From Falsiroseomonas ponticola (GTDB lineage Bacteria > Pseudomonadota > Alphaproteobacteria > Acetobacterales > Acetobacteraceae): a stretch of DNA of 64,000 bases. This document shows, piece after piece, positions 15,728-24,547 of this stretch; position 1 is the stretch's first letter; each line of letters begins with the position of its first letter. Position numbers and translations under genes: made by a program. The notes under the pieces were generated by a model. The model was not told where the DNA came from. It did no database searches and saw only the letters and a program-made list of their open reading frames with translations. The stretch covers positions 496,001 through 560,000 of the forward strand of contig NZ_JAERQN010000001.1 in the NCBI RefSeq assembly GCF_016805305.1. The letters are read 5' to 3'.

Positions 15728-17452
15728 ATGGCCACGCAGAAATCGGTCGATCAGCTGCTTTCGAGCAATTACAACACGCCCACCGCGATGGCGGCGATCC
15801 CAGCACTTCCGACATTCGCTGCCGTTCGAGAGTCGGTGCAGGCCGCGCCGGACCTCACCGAAGGCGCGCGCAAGAACCTGCTGCGGGCTGTCGATATCGT
15901 TGCCGGCCAGATGGGCGCGGCAGGCATCTCGGCGCCCGTCGACATCAGCCGTATCCGGCGCCTGTTCGAAAAGCTCACCCCGGCGATGATTGGCTACTCC
16001 AGCCCAGGCGGGCTGTCATCCATGAAGAGTTCCTTTCATCGGGCGCTGCGCATCGCTGGGCTGACGGTCATGCCAGGCAAGTCGCGCACATCTCTGAGCT
16101 CGGCCTGGGGCATTCTGCGCGAAGCCGCTGAACCCAGTGGTTCATGGCCAGCGGTCAGCCGCTTCGCCCATTGGTGCTCGGAGAATGGCGTCGAGCCCGC
16201 GTACGTCGAACAGGGCCATGTTGCGCGCTTCGTAGCACTCGTCGGCCAGACCTCGCTGAAGCAGCGTGCCGACAAGGCTGAACGGCAGGTGGTTCGGGCG
16301 TGGCGAATCGCTCAGGCCAAGGTCCCCGGCTGGCCAGTACAGCCACTGCCGATGCCTCATCCAAAAAAGGGTGAGGCGTCACCGGCGTGGTCCGTCTATC
16401 CGCCCAGCCTCGAGGCGGAGGCGAAGGCCTTCGTGGCACGTGGAGCCGAGGCAGACGGGGACTGGCTGGCGCAGACGCCGCGTACGCCTCTTCGGCCTGC
16501 AACGCGCGAGGCCTACCTCGGGACGTTGCGTCGGGCCGCAGGTGAACTCGTCGCGTCGGGCATTCCGCCGGAGGACATTTCATCTTTGACTGACCTGGTA
16601 CGCCCTGACCGCGTGAAGCGCATTCTGACCGGTATCCGCAACCGTACGCATCGGTCCAAGGGCAGCTCGGTTAGCCAGACCGCGATTGTTCTCACCCTTG
16701 TAGCGCGCGAATACCCAGATCTGCTTCAGCAGGACGTGAAGCTCCTGATGCAGATGGAGCGGGCCGTCCGTGCCGGCCGCGGCATGGGCAACAGGACGGT
16801 TAGGAAGCTGGAAGAGATTGACGATCCAGCCAAGCGTCGCGCGCTGCTAAATCTCCCAGGCAAGCTGATGCGAGAGGTGAAGGCACGAGCAACAGTCGAT
16901 ATTTCGTCGGCACGGCTGGTCCGCGCCGCGCTGTTCCTTCAGCTGCTGGTCGATACAGGGTCCCGGCAGGGCAACATTGTCTGCCTTGATCTTGAACGCC
17001 ACGTCTGTCGGCTCCGGGATGGCAGCATGTGGATCTTCATCGAAGGGGCGGAGACGAAGAACGGAGTCGAGCTGGAAGCGCCTCTGCCGCCTGAGACAGC
17101 AGCGATGCTCGATACCTACGTGCGCGAGTACCGCCCGCTGCACAGCGGGCAATCCACCTCGTCATGGCTGTTCGCTCGATCCGATGGCAGCCACTGGCCC
17201 AGGACCGAGGCAAACCAGACGCTGCAGGATATCACTGCGAAATACATCGGCGTGCCGGTAAATCCGCACCTGGTGCGAGCTGTCATCGCCGAGATCCTGG
17301 AGGAGGCGGCACCGGGCGCGCTCGGTCTTGCCCGCGACGTTCTTGGCCATCGGAGCATCCAGACGACCGAGGCCCACTACGCCCGAAGGAAGGCGGCGCG
17401 GTCTCGGCGGCTTCATCAGGAAACGATGGACAGGGTGAGGAGGGGGCGGTGA
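15728..17452 (+). CDS. Tyrosine recombinase, first of a coupled pair
   Basis: 574 aa, longer than usual for integrases (~300-450). The start ATG 15728 has GGAGG upstream. The C-terminal catalytic domain (~380-574) has the full active set: Arg413 in DTGSRQGNI, Lys444 in ETKNG, His514-x-x-Arg517 in HLVRA, His541 in LGHRS and the nucleophile Tyr551 in EAHYARR. The N-terminal ~370 residues contain two helical core-binding segments. Its stop overlaps the GTG of the next recombinase. It should catalyse integration and excision of the element, probably together with its partner. Confidence 0.9.
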   Translation: MATQKSVDQLLSSNYNTPTAMAAIPALPTFAAVRESVQAAPDLTEGARKNLLRAVDIVAGQMGAAGISAPVDISRIRRLFEKLTPAMIGYSSPGGLSSMKSSFHRALRIAGLTVMPGKSRTSLSSAWGILREAAEPSGSWPAVSRFAHWCSENGVEPAYVEQGHVARFVALVGQTSLKQRADKAERQVVRAWRIAQAKVPGWPVQPLPMPHPKKGEASPAWSVYPPSLEAEAKAFVARGAEADGDWLAQTPRTPLRPATREAYLGTLRRAAGELVASGIPPEDISSLTDLVRPDRVKRILTGIRNRTHRSKGSSVSQTAIVLTLVAREYPDLLQQDVKLLMQMERAVRAGRGMGNRTVRKLEEIDDPAKRRALLNLPGKLMREVKARATVDISSARLVRAALFLQLLVDTGSRQGNIVCLDLERHVCRLRDGSMWIFIEGAETKNGVELEAPLPPETAAMLDTYVREYRPLHSGQSTSSWLFARSDGSHWPRTEANQTLQDITAKYIGVPVNPHLVRAVIAEILEEAAPGALGLARDVLGHRSIQTTEAHYARRKAARSRRLHQETMDRVRRGR

Positions 17453-18597
17453 GGGCAGTGCATCACCGGAGGCTCGGCCTTCCGATCGCGGAGTGGCCAC
17501 CCCTCTGGCGCATCGGCTGGCTCGAGACGGGCACCCCTCGTGGCTTTCTCGACGAGCCGGTGCGCGCCGGGACCTGGTCGCTGCGCCGACGGCGACAGGC
17601 GACCTGGGACGCGGAACGCTTCCTGGCCTGGCTTGGGCGCGAACAGCCTGAGGCCCTGCTGATGGAAAGGCCTGGCTCGATCCTCTCGCCTGAATTGCTG
17701 TATCGCTTCAGCCGCGCCGAACGTGCTCGCGGGCTTCGCTACAACTCGCTGGCAACAGCGCTTGGCAACGTCGTCGGTGTCGTTGACGCGATTGGCCCGG
17801 AGATCGAGCAGGAGCGCCGCAATAGGCTCTGGAACGTCATCGACGCCGTTCGGCAGAGAGCACGGCAGCAGCGCTCCGCAACGCGGCACTTTGTGGAACC
17901 TGCCGAACTCTACGCCGCCGGGATCGGGTGGATGGAGGCGACCCTCGACGAGGAAGGCAATTGCCGAGACGCTGACAGCTGGCAGTCCGGCCTCATGATG
18001 GCACTGCTCGCCGCCGCCCCGATACGCATTTCCAACTTCTCGTCGCTGGAACTGGGTGTCCATCTGAGAAACGTGGGTGATACCTGGACCATCGAACTGT
18101 CGGCGGGTGAGACAAAGACGGGCCGTGCCGATACCTGGCCGACACCCCGAAGTCTTGCCCGGTTTCTCCAGTACTTCGTCGATGAGCTGCGCCCAGGAAT
18201 GCTCGCCCGCGGCAAGTTAAACACCGCGCATGCGCGCATCTGGGTCGGAGCCTACGGGCAGCCGCTGGAGCATCAGGGCGTACGGGCGAGGATCAGGACG
18301 ATTACCGAAGCGCGGTTCGGTCGGCCTGTGCTGCCGCATTCGTTCCGCCATGCGGCGGCGACAGCGTTCTTTATGCAGCATCCGGAAAAGGCCCGCGATG
18401 CCGCGGCTCTCCTGGGCCATACCGGGTTTCGGACGACCGAGCGCCACTACGTCGCGTCCCGGCGCGCTGTAGCCCTCCAGACCGCACAGAAGCTTCTGCG
18501 GGAATACCGCCGGGATCGCAGCCAAGCCCGCGAGGGCCAGGGCGATCCCAACTCGGCCCAAGACGCGCGCGGCGTGTGCACTCGAGTGCAAGAGTAG
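17449..18597 (+). CDS. Tyrosine recombinase, second of a coupled pair
   Basis: 382 aa from GTG 17449, which overlaps the preceding stop as GTGA and has a purine-rich site (GGAGGGGG) just before it; the open frame further upstream is antisense to nothing real and lies inside the first recombinase. Active-site residues are complete: Arg193 in APIRISN, Lys223 in ETKTG, His297-x-x-Arg300 in HSFRH, His324 in LGHTG and Tyr334 in ERHYVAS. The last codons (CTRVQE) are made from the right palindrome, so gene and attachment site overlap. Paired or triple recombinases occur in RIT-type and related elements, but the two-gene form with a Rep gene is not one I can name. Confidence 0.9.
   Translation: MRAVHHRRLGLPIAEWPPLWRIGWLETGTPRGFLDEPVRAGTWSLRRRRQATWDAERFLAWLGREQPEALLMERPGSILSPELLYRFSRAERARGLRYNSLATALGNVVGVVDAIGPEIEQERRNRLWNVIDAVRQRARQQRSATRHFVEPAELYAAGIGWMEATLDEEGNCRDADSWQSGLMMALLAAAPIRISNFSSLELGVHLRNVGDTWTIELSAGETKTGRADTWPTPRSLARFLQYFVDELRPGMLARGKLNTAHARIWVGAYGQPLEHQGVRARIRTITEARFGRPVLPHSFRHAAATAFFMQHPEKARDAAALLGHTGFRTTERHYVASRRAVALQTAQKLLREYRRDRSQAREGQGDPNSAQDARGVCTRVQE
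18576..18591. repeat. Candidate right attachment site (attR) of the recombinase element
   Basis: GTGCACTCGAGTGCAA, identical to the left site in 15 of 16 bases; with the preceding T the first 16 bases are an exact direct repeat of the left site. It lies within the last codons of the second recombinase gene. Confidence 0.6.
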
Positions 18598-18992
18598 GCA
18601 GTAGGGGGATTGTGGGATCCACTGCAAGCATCAGCACATCCCGTCGACCACTTGGATATACGGGTCAGAGGCGTGAGTGGACACAGAGTAGCACCGGGCC
18701 GCTGAACCGGTTGCGCGCGGTGAGCCCGGCGCTGGCATTCGAACGTGGCCATGCAGAAGCCCAGTCGAATCTCGCATCCAACCCCGACTATCGAGATCCA
18801 ACGATCGAGCGCCCCAGCAGTCGCAGCGCTGGGTGAGCTGGCTCGCTCGCTGGCTCGCTTGGAGGCGCGCCGCCTCTGGGCGGAACAGGTTCAGAAGGGG
18901 GATGAACGGCCATCGGAAAGCGGCTACGATGTCGGAACGCCAAGGAGGGCACCCCGCACGACAGCCCGTCGTGATCGAGACGGAGGCCCTCC
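18598..18992. other. Gap between recombinase modules
   Basis: No supported gene in 395 bases. It contains a short imperfect repeat of GCTGGCTCGCT near 18837-18860. The region just before 18993 is the leader of the serine recombinase. Composition is mixed and no promoter stands out. Confidence 0.5.
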
Positions 18993-20717
18993 ATGATCCA
19001 GCCGCGTTGCGCCGTCTACGCCCGTTACTCATCCGAGCAACAGCGCGAGCAGTCGATCGCCGACCAGCTTCGCGTCTGCTACAGAAGGGCCGAGAGCGAA
19101 GGCTGGCAGGTCGTTGAGGTCTTAAGCGACGCTGCGATCTCCGGTGCCACGACAGAACGCCCGGGCTATCAGGCACTGCTCTGCGCTCTTCGGGCGGGGG
19201 CGATCGATGTCGTCCTGACCGAGAGCCTGGATCGCCTGTCGCGCGACCAGGAGTACATCGCCTCCTTCTATAAGCAGGCCGTGTTCGCCCGCGTCCGCGT
19301 TATCACCTTGGCAGAGGGCGAGATCAGCGAACTCCATATCGGTTTGAAGGGTACCATGGGGGCGCTCTACCTCAAGGATCTCGCCGATAAGACAAGGCGT
19401 GGTCTCGAAGGGCGCGCTCGTGCCGGACGCGGTACCGGCCGCGCCCCCTACGGATACCGCTTCATTCGCGGCAAGCTGGCTGAGAATGGCGAGCTGGAGC
19501 GCGGCCTACGGGAGATCGACCCCGCCAAGGCGACCGTCGTGCAGAAGATCTTCCGGGACTACGCTGCCGGCGTCAGCCCAAAGGCGATTGCGCGATCCCT
19601 GAATGCGGATGGCATCGCAGGCCCCGCCGGCGGACCCTGGCTGGAGGGCACCATCCGCGGCAGAGCCGGGCGCGGCAGCGGGATCCTTCGTAATCCCCTC
19701 TATGCCGGTCGAGGGGTGTGGAACCGCCAGCAGACGCTCAAGGATCCGACGACGGGCAAATGCGTCAATCGGCCGAACCCGCGCCAAGCCCTGGTCACGA
19801 CTGACTTGCCGGAGCTCCGGCTGATCGACGAGCCCACCTGGGCCGCCGTGCAGGACCGGCTGGCCCGAGATGCCACGGCCCGCATCGAGGCGGACGGCCC
19901 GCACTTCTGGGAACGGCGCCGGCCGCATTCCGTCGTCTCAGGCAAGGTGTTCTGCGGCGAGTGCGGGCGGACGTTCAAAGCCGTTGGCAGCGACTACCTC
20001 GCCTGCACGGCTGCGCGCGAGGGGATATGCACGAACCGCGCCTTTGTACGGCGGGGTCGTTTGGAGCACAGGGTCTGTGACGCATTGGCAAAGCAGTTGA
20101 TGGATCCCGGGCTGGCTGACGAGTTCTCCGTGGCATTTGAACAGGAATGGAAACGCCTAGCCGCGGAGCAGCGGGCCGGGATGGCAGGCCATGAGGAAGA
20201 GTTGCGCGACGTCGAGCGGCGCATCACCCACCTCGTCGATGCACTGGCGGAGGGGGTGGCCGCCTACAGCGTGAAGCAGCGCTTGGTCGCACTGGAAGCG
20301 CGCCGGAGCAAACTTGAAGCATCGCTGAAGGCCTGCCCGCCTCCCGCGCCGCAGTCAGTGCCGAATCTTGGAATCGTATACCGAGAACGGGTTGCGGCGC
20401 TGAACACGGCCCTCGGTGGTGCTGAGGCCACCGAGGCCCGGGAGGCTGCGCGTGCGCTGATCGACCGTATCGTCATCGGTCAGCCGGATGACGATGGCGG
20501 GCCTCCCAGGATTGAGCTTTTCGGTGACCTCGCGGCTATGCTCGGCATCGCAGGCGTTACGCCCTTTGCGGGGCCGGCAGCCCGGGACCAAACCAGCTTG
20601 GCCGCCGCGGCGCTGCGTTCGGCAAAGAAGGATAAGGGAAGGCAGAGCCTTCCCCATCAGAGCCGCAGGCACCCCTTCGGCAGCGCCGGCCACACGAACC
20701 ACGCCCCATTGGCATAG
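18993..20717 (+). CDS. Large serine recombinase
   Basis: 574 aa. The N-terminal resolvase domain (~1-150) has the nucleophile Ser13 in YARYSSEQQREQS and the Arg block LDRLSRD near 82. A recombinase domain follows (~160-290), then a zinc beta-ribbon with Cys at FCGECG and later CTAAREGIC, and a coiled-coil segment (~375-450), the order seen in phage and island serine integrases. It should join attP and attB sites without host factors. The last ~20 codons run antisense into the 3' end of the 96-aa chromosomal gene at 20657, as expected when the island inserted there and the junction lies around 20640-20660. Confidence 0.9.
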   Translation: MIQPRCAVYARYSSEQQREQSIADQLRVCYRRAESEGWQVVEVLSDAAISGATTERPGYQALLCALRAGAIDVVLTESLDRLSRDQEYIASFYKQAVFARVRVITLAEGEISELHIGLKGTMGALYLKDLADKTRRGLEGRARAGRGTGRAPYGYRFIRGKLAENGELERGLREIDPAKATVVQKIFRDYAAGVSPKAIARSLNADGIAGPAGGPWLEGTIRGRAGRGSGILRNPLYAGRGVWNRQQTLKDPTTGKCVNRPNPRQALVTTDLPELRLIDEPTWAAVQDRLARDATARIEADGPHFWERRRPHSVVSGKVFCGECGRTFKAVGSDYLACTAAREGICTNRAFVRRGRLEHRVCDALAKQLMDPGLADEFSVAFEQEWKRLAAEQRAGMAGHEEELRDVERRITHLVDALAEGVAAYSVKQRLVALEARRSKLEASLKACPPPAPQSVPNLGIVYRERVAALNTALGGAEATEAREAARALIDRIVIGQPDDDGGPPRIELFGDLAAMLGIAGVTPFAGPAARDQTSLAAAALRSAKKDKGRQSLPHQSRRHPFGSAGHTNHAPLA

Positions 20718-20947
20718 AGCCGTGCCGGCAGTCCCGGCGCCTCATCCCGCAGCAGCACGAAGCCGTTGCCGGTTTCCAGCAGCGCCGCGTCCGTGGCGCT
20801 GACCGCCCGGCCCAGCGAGGCGGAGGGCCCGAAGGCGATGGCGCCGGGCGGGTCCACCACCAGCGCCAGCGCCGCCATGCCGCCGAACCACGCCAGCAGC
20901 GCCAGGCCCATGCCGCGCAGCAGGCGGAGCGTGCCCTCAATAGTCAT
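20657..20947 (-). CDS. Small membrane-anchored hypothetical protein
   Basis: 96 aa with one transmembrane helix at ~10-30 (GMGLALLAWFGGMAALALVV) and a ~65-residue outer domain (LETGNGFVLLRDEAPGLPAR). I know no family. The start overlaps the end of the preceding gene by 11 bases, so it is the last gene of the FAD-oxidase operon. Its 3' end coincides with the probable island junction, so its last residues may differ from those of the original chromosome. Confidence 0.6.
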   Translation of the reverse strand: MTIEGTLRLLRGMGLALLAWFGGMAALALVVDPPGAIAFGPSASLGRAVSATDAALLETGNGFVLLRDEAPGLPARLYANGAWFVWPALPKGCLRL

Positions 20948-22019
20948 AGGCGTGCTCGAAGCTGGCGCCGGCCGCCGCGGCGTCCCGCATCAGCCGGGTG
21001 AGGTCCGGCAGGGCCACGTCCAGGCCGAGGCGGCGCCAGCCCGGGCGGGACTGGATGGGCAGGGCGAAGACCGGGTCGCCCGGCAGCGCCACGCCATCGG
21101 GCGCCAGCACGGTGACGAGGATGCGGGGATTGCCCGCGATCTCCCGCACCTCCCCTGCCCGCTGCGCGATCCCGCCAAGGATTTCCGTGAAGGCGCGGTA
21201 GCGGGGGGTCTCGATCAGGGTGGCGCCGTCCTCGAAGCGGCGGAGGATGGTGATGCGGGGATCGGCCTCGGGATCGCCGCCCGTGATGACGCTGCGGATG
21301 CGGAGCGCGGCCGGGGCGGCGCCGGCCAGGGCGCCGATTGCCACCGCATAGGCGGCGCGGCCGCCATAGAGGGCGCTGAGCCAGGCGCGGCGTTCGGTGC
21401 TGCGGAGCAGGCTGACCTCGCCATAGGGCGTCTCCTCCCACAGGCGGGAGAGTTCGGTCGCGAAGGGGTATTCGTACCAGGGCACCTGGCGGAGGAAGGT
21501 GGCGTAGTCCTCCGCGACGCGCAGGGCGAACTCGTCCTCCGGCGTGCGGCGCGGGCCGCGGGCCCAGGCGGTGAGCGCGCCGATCGTGCGTTCATAGGCG
21601 CCGATCACCGCCATCTCCGCGGTGAAGCTGATGCCGATGACGTAGTTCGTCGTCTTCTGGTCGGCGGTCGCCGCGCCGGTGCGCGCGGCCTCCCGCGTCG
21701 CGTGGCAGAGGCTGCGCCAGAAGCCGGCGATGGAGGCGAGGTAGTCGAAGGAGGATTCGGAGGCCTGGCGCGCGACGCCGGCCATGTCCTCATAGGCGTG
21801 GACGATGAACCATTCGGGATAGGTCAGGAAGCTGTCGCCCGCGGCGCGGCGCCATTCCGCGCCGCCGAGGTCGTAGCGCGGCGCGGGCGGGGCACGGTCG
21901 GTGGATTCCGCGACGCAGCGCTGCTCCACCACCACCACGGGGGCGGCCGCCAGCAGCAGCAGCGGCAGCACCACCAGCGCGAGGCGCCGGGCCCAGCGCC
22001 GCCAGGGCCGGCGCTTCAT
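20937..22019 (-). CDS. Membrane-anchored conserved hypothetical protein
   Basis: 360 aa from ATG 22019, which overlaps the preceding stop as ATGA; an ATG at 22040 is an alternative. A basic N-terminus (MKRRPWRRWARR) and one hydrophobic helix (~14-32) indicate an inner-membrane anchor or signal. The long outer part has motifs such as GDSFLTYPEWFIVHAYEDMA and VPWYEYPFATELSRLW. I do not recognise the family. It is co-transcribed with a FAD-linked oxidase and a small membrane protein, so a role with that oxidase is likely. Confidence 0.65.
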   Translation of the reverse strand: MKRRPWRRWARRLALVVLPLLLLAAAPVVVVEQRCVAESTDRAPPAPRYDLGGAEWRRAAGDSFLTYPEWFIVHAYEDMAGVARQASESSFDYLASIAGFWRSLCHATREAARTGAATADQKTTNYVIGISFTAEMAVIGAYERTIGALTAWARGPRRTPEDEFALRVAEDYATFLRQVPWYEYPFATELSRLWEETPYGEVSLLRSTERRAWLSALYGGRAAYAVAIGALAGAAPAALRIRSVITGGDPEADPRITILRRFEDGATLIETPRYRAFTEILGGIAQRAGEVREIAGNPRILVTVLAPDGVALPGDPVFALPIQSRPGWRRLGLDVALPDLTRLMRDAAAAGASFEHAYDY

Positions 22020-22420
22020 CCGCGACGCGCGCCAAGCCATCCCGTGGCCATCCCGAAGCCGCCCAATGCCAGATGGGGAATGCTGGAAAGGAAACTGACC
22101 ATCCAGGGCATGTCGCGCGCGATGCCGTGGATGAAGAGGCTGAGGTCGAGGAAGCTGGCGCCGGTCAGCACGCCACAGATTCCATCGATGAAGTAGAGCG
22201 TGCCGAAGACCCTGAGGAAGGTGACGGAGGCCGCGCGCCCCATCGCGACCGCGGCCAGCGCCCAGAGCGCGGACGCCAGGTGCAGCGCATCCTTGTAGAT
22301 GTCGAGCCGGAAGAGGCCGAAGACCCGGCCTTCATCATCCACGAAGGCGGGGACGTAGTTGGTGATGGCCGCGAAGAGCAGCGCGGCGGCGAGGAGCGAG
22401 GCGGCAAGACGTGGGCTCAT
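22016..22420 (-). CDS. Small four-helix membrane protein
   Basis: 134 aa from ATG 22420, one base after the FAD-oxidase stop. It has about four hydrophobic segments (RLAASLLAAALLFAAITNYV, then LALASALWALAAVA-like, FLRVFGTLYFIDGICGVLTG and SIPHLALGGFGMATGW). It lacks Cys-rich or redox motifs. It overlaps the next gene by four bases. It resembles DUF4383-type four-helix proteins in length and layout, but I cannot confirm this. It may anchor the oxidase to the membrane. Confidence 0.65.
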   Translation of the reverse strand: MSPRLAASLLAAALLFAAITNYVPAFVDDEGRVFGLFRLDIYKDALHLASALWALAAVAMGRAASVTFLRVFGTLYFIDGICGVLTGASFLDLSLFIHGIARDMPWMVSFLSSIPHLALGGFGMATGWLGARRG

Positions 22421-22421
22421 T

Positions 22422-23867
22422 TCAGGCAAGATAGCCGTCCCACAGCGCGTGTCGGAACAACAGGCCGGGATCGTAGTGGCGCTTGCGCTCCGCGAAGAAG
22501 GCGGCGCGGGGATAGGCGCGCTGGAACTGGTCCCGCCGCGTATGCAGGCGATAGGGCAGGTAGTAGGCGCCACCGAGGGCGATGACGCGCTCCACCAGCG
22601 CCTCCGTCATCAGCAGCATGTCGGCCTCCCCCTCCGCCGAGATGTCCTGGGAGAAGGACATCACCGCCGCGATGCGCGGCTGCGGGGCGTAGCGGAGCAC
22701 GCTCAACTCGTCCGTGCCGACATAGCGGAGTGTCACATTGATGAATTCCGCCGCGGCGGGCGGGATGATGTCGCGGCAGGCCTGGCGGAAATCGCGGAAG
22801 CGCTCGGGCGGCACGAAGTATTCGTGCAGGATGTCGGTGCGCCGGCGGGCGGTGTTCGCCAGGTTGGAGACGGGCTCGACCATCAGCGTGTTGCGGGTCG
22901 CGAGCCCGGTGCCGATGGCGGGCATCAGGCGCGTCTCCGCCACCCAGCGCAGGCGCTTCGCCGTCTCGCTGCCGATCTGCTGGCGGTAGATGGTGTTGGA
23001 GATGCCGGTCATCAGGCTGTGGTTGGCGGCCGGCGGCAGCGTGGCGGGCTGGGGCGAGACGGCGCGAGAGACGGTCAGGATCGCATCCTCGAACAGCGCC
23101 TCCCGCGCCACGGAGAGCCGCCCATAGGCCATGGAGACGGTGGGATCGCGCGCGACCTGGGGGATGAAGGCCTCCGCGAAATCGGCGCCCGGCAGCAGCT
23201 GCGCATAGGGGCGGAGCATGAGGTTGGGCACGACCTCGATATCCAGGTCGAGGATGACGCCGAAGAGGCCGTAGCCGCCGGCCATCAGGCCGAAGAGCTC
23301 CGCGTTCCGGTCCCGCGCGCAGTCCAGGATGGTGCCATCCGCCAGCATGACGCGGCAGGACCGGACGGTGCTGGCGAAGGGGCCGTGCGGCACGGGCCAG
23401 CCATGGGCGTTGACGCTGAAGGTGGCGGCGGCGCCGAAATCGGCATTGGACTGCATCACCTTGGGGGAGAGCCCCTGCGGGTCCAGCCAGCCGATGATCT
23501 CCGACCAGGTGGCGCCGGCGGAGACGCGGGCGATGCCGTTGGCGCGGTCCAGCTCGAACCAGGGATTCGTGAGCGTGATGCCGGTGCCGTCGCGCGCGAG
23601 CGATTGCGCGCCCATGGAATGGCGGGCGGCGCCGACCACGACGGGGCGGCGCGCGGCGGCGGCATCCCGCAGCTCGGCGCGCAGAGCTTCGTGCCAGGCG
23701 CCGGCGCGGTCGGTCGCGGGGCGCCAGTGGCGGGCGACGGGGGTGGGGTTCAGCCGGCTGGCATCGTTCATGACGATGCGGGACTGCGCGGCGCCGATGC
23801 GGGGCGACAGGGCGGCCGCGGGCAGCAGGGCGGTGGCGGTCAGGGCATCCCGGCGGGTGATCGGCAC
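22422..23867 (-). CDS. FAD-linked oxidase with Tat-type signal
   Basis: 481 aa from GTG 23867; the start is set by GGAGGAG six bases upstream and by the signal that follows. The N-terminus PITRRDALTATALLPAAA is a twin-arginine-like signal, so the folded flavoprotein is probably exported to the periplasm. Residues ~50-210 form the FAD_binding_4 (PCMH) domain, with VVVGAARHSMGAQSLARDG and the later GYGLFGVILD segment; the C-terminal half carries the substrate domain. It belongs to the broad sugar or alditol oxidase-like group; the substrate is not visible. It is the first gene of a four-gene operon with three membrane proteins. Confidence 0.8.
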   Translation of the reverse strand: MPITRRDALTATALLPAAALSPRIGAAQSRIVMNDASRLNPTPVARHWRPATDRAGAWHEALRAELRDAAAARRPVVVGAARHSMGAQSLARDGTGITLTNPWFELDRANGIARVSAGATWSEIIGWLDPQGLSPKVMQSNADFGAAATFSVNAHGWPVPHGPFASTVRSCRVMLADGTILDCARDRNAELFGLMAGGYGLFGVILDLDIEVVPNLMLRPYAQLLPGADFAEAFIPQVARDPTVSMAYGRLSVAREALFEDAILTVSRAVSPQPATLPPAANHSLMTGISNTIYRQQIGSETAKRLRWVAETRLMPAIGTGLATRNTLMVEPVSNLANTARRRTDILHEYFVPPERFRDFRQACRDIIPPAAAEFINVTLRYVGTDELSVLRYAPQPRIAAVMSFSQDISAEGEADMLLMTEALVERVIALGGAYYLPYRLHTRRDQFQRAYPRAAFFAERKRHYDPGLLFRHALWDGYLA

Positions 23868-23951
23868 GCGCGTCTCCTCCAGGGGTGGGATGGTGGCGCG
23901 GAAGGGGGGCGGCGGCCAAGGGTGGCGGCGGCGGCGCCCGGGCAAAAGAAA

Positions 23952-23979
23952 GGGCCGGTCGCATCGCTGCGACCGGCCC
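23952..23979 (-). terminator. Intrinsic terminator after the small secreted protein gene
   Basis: Perfect 12-bp stem (GGGCCGGTCGCA and complement) with a TCGC loop; on the minus strand it is followed by TTTCTTTT. It lies between the minus-strand gene at 24111 and the next minus-strand operon, so it separates their transcripts. Confidence 0.85.
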
Positions 23980-24110
23980 GAAGGGGCCGACCCCGGGCGG
24001 GGGCCGAAGGCCACAAGGGCCTGGGGCTCCACCAGATCGGCCTCGTCGGCGCAGGCCTGCCGGGAAATGGCCAGCGCCGAAGCCGGGCGCGCCTGGGGCG
24101 CGCCGAAGTC

Positions 24111-24380
24111 TCAGCCCTGGCCGGCCGGCGTCTGCGCGGCGGGGCGGGCGCGGCGGGCGGCGGCGCGCTGGCCGTTCTGCCGGTGGCGGCGGGCGGCCGC
24201 GGCTTCGCGGCGCTGGCGGCGCTGCGCGCGGGTCTGGGTCTGGCCGTCGCGGGCCGCGGCCACTTCCTCATACGGCGTGCCGTTCGGCGCGACGGGGCTG
24301 GTGGCGCCGGCGGGCGCCGCCAGCAGGACGGGCGCGGCGATGGCGGCGGCGGCGAACAACAGGCGAAGGGACATGCGCAT
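24111..24380 (-). CDS. Small basic secreted protein
   Basis: 89 aa from ATG 24380 (a second Met follows two codons later). Residues 1-26 are a clear Sec signal peptide, MRMSLRLLFAAAAIAAPVLL, with cleavage near AGA-TSP. The mature ~60 residues are highly basic and Gln/Ala/Arg-rich (RAQRRQRREAAAARRHRQNG), probably disordered. A perfect terminator follows. The function is unknown; the charge suggests nucleic-acid or envelope binding. Confidence 0.65.
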   Translation of the reverse strand: MRMSLRLLFAAAAIAAPVLLAAPAGATSPVAPNGTPYEEVAAARDGQTQTRAQRRQRREAAAARRHRQNGQRAAARRARPAAQTPAGQG

Positions 24381-24547
24381 GGATGCGTTCCTGACTCCGG
24401 GGCGGATGGGTAGCGTCGCTGGCGACCGGGGGGAAACGCCGTCGAGGGAGCCCCAGGGTGCGCCCTGGCCCCTGACGGGGCCATGGGGCGCAACTGAAAT
24501 CCATGTAATCCAAAGCGCTTGGCGCGCGTTCTTCGCGCGCAGTCTCG

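Larger units (their letters stand above)
13983..18591. mobile_element. Putative 4.6-kb integrated element with Rep-like protein and paired tyrosine recombinases
   Basis: Bounded by two copies of the same 16-bp palindrome. It contains one minus-strand gene for a replication-initiator-like protein and, divergently, a small HTH protein and two coupled tyrosine recombinases. The right boundary lies inside the last codons of the second recombinase, a common arrangement for integrases. No conjugation, capsid or resistance gene is present, so it would be a minimal integrating replicon. Both recombinases have complete active sites, so the element may still be mobile. Confidence 0.6.

Noticed and set aside
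20766..22196. Long plus-strand frame of 476 codons
   Set aside because: Antisense to three coupled minus-strand genes with membrane segments and good overlaps; no family resemblance.
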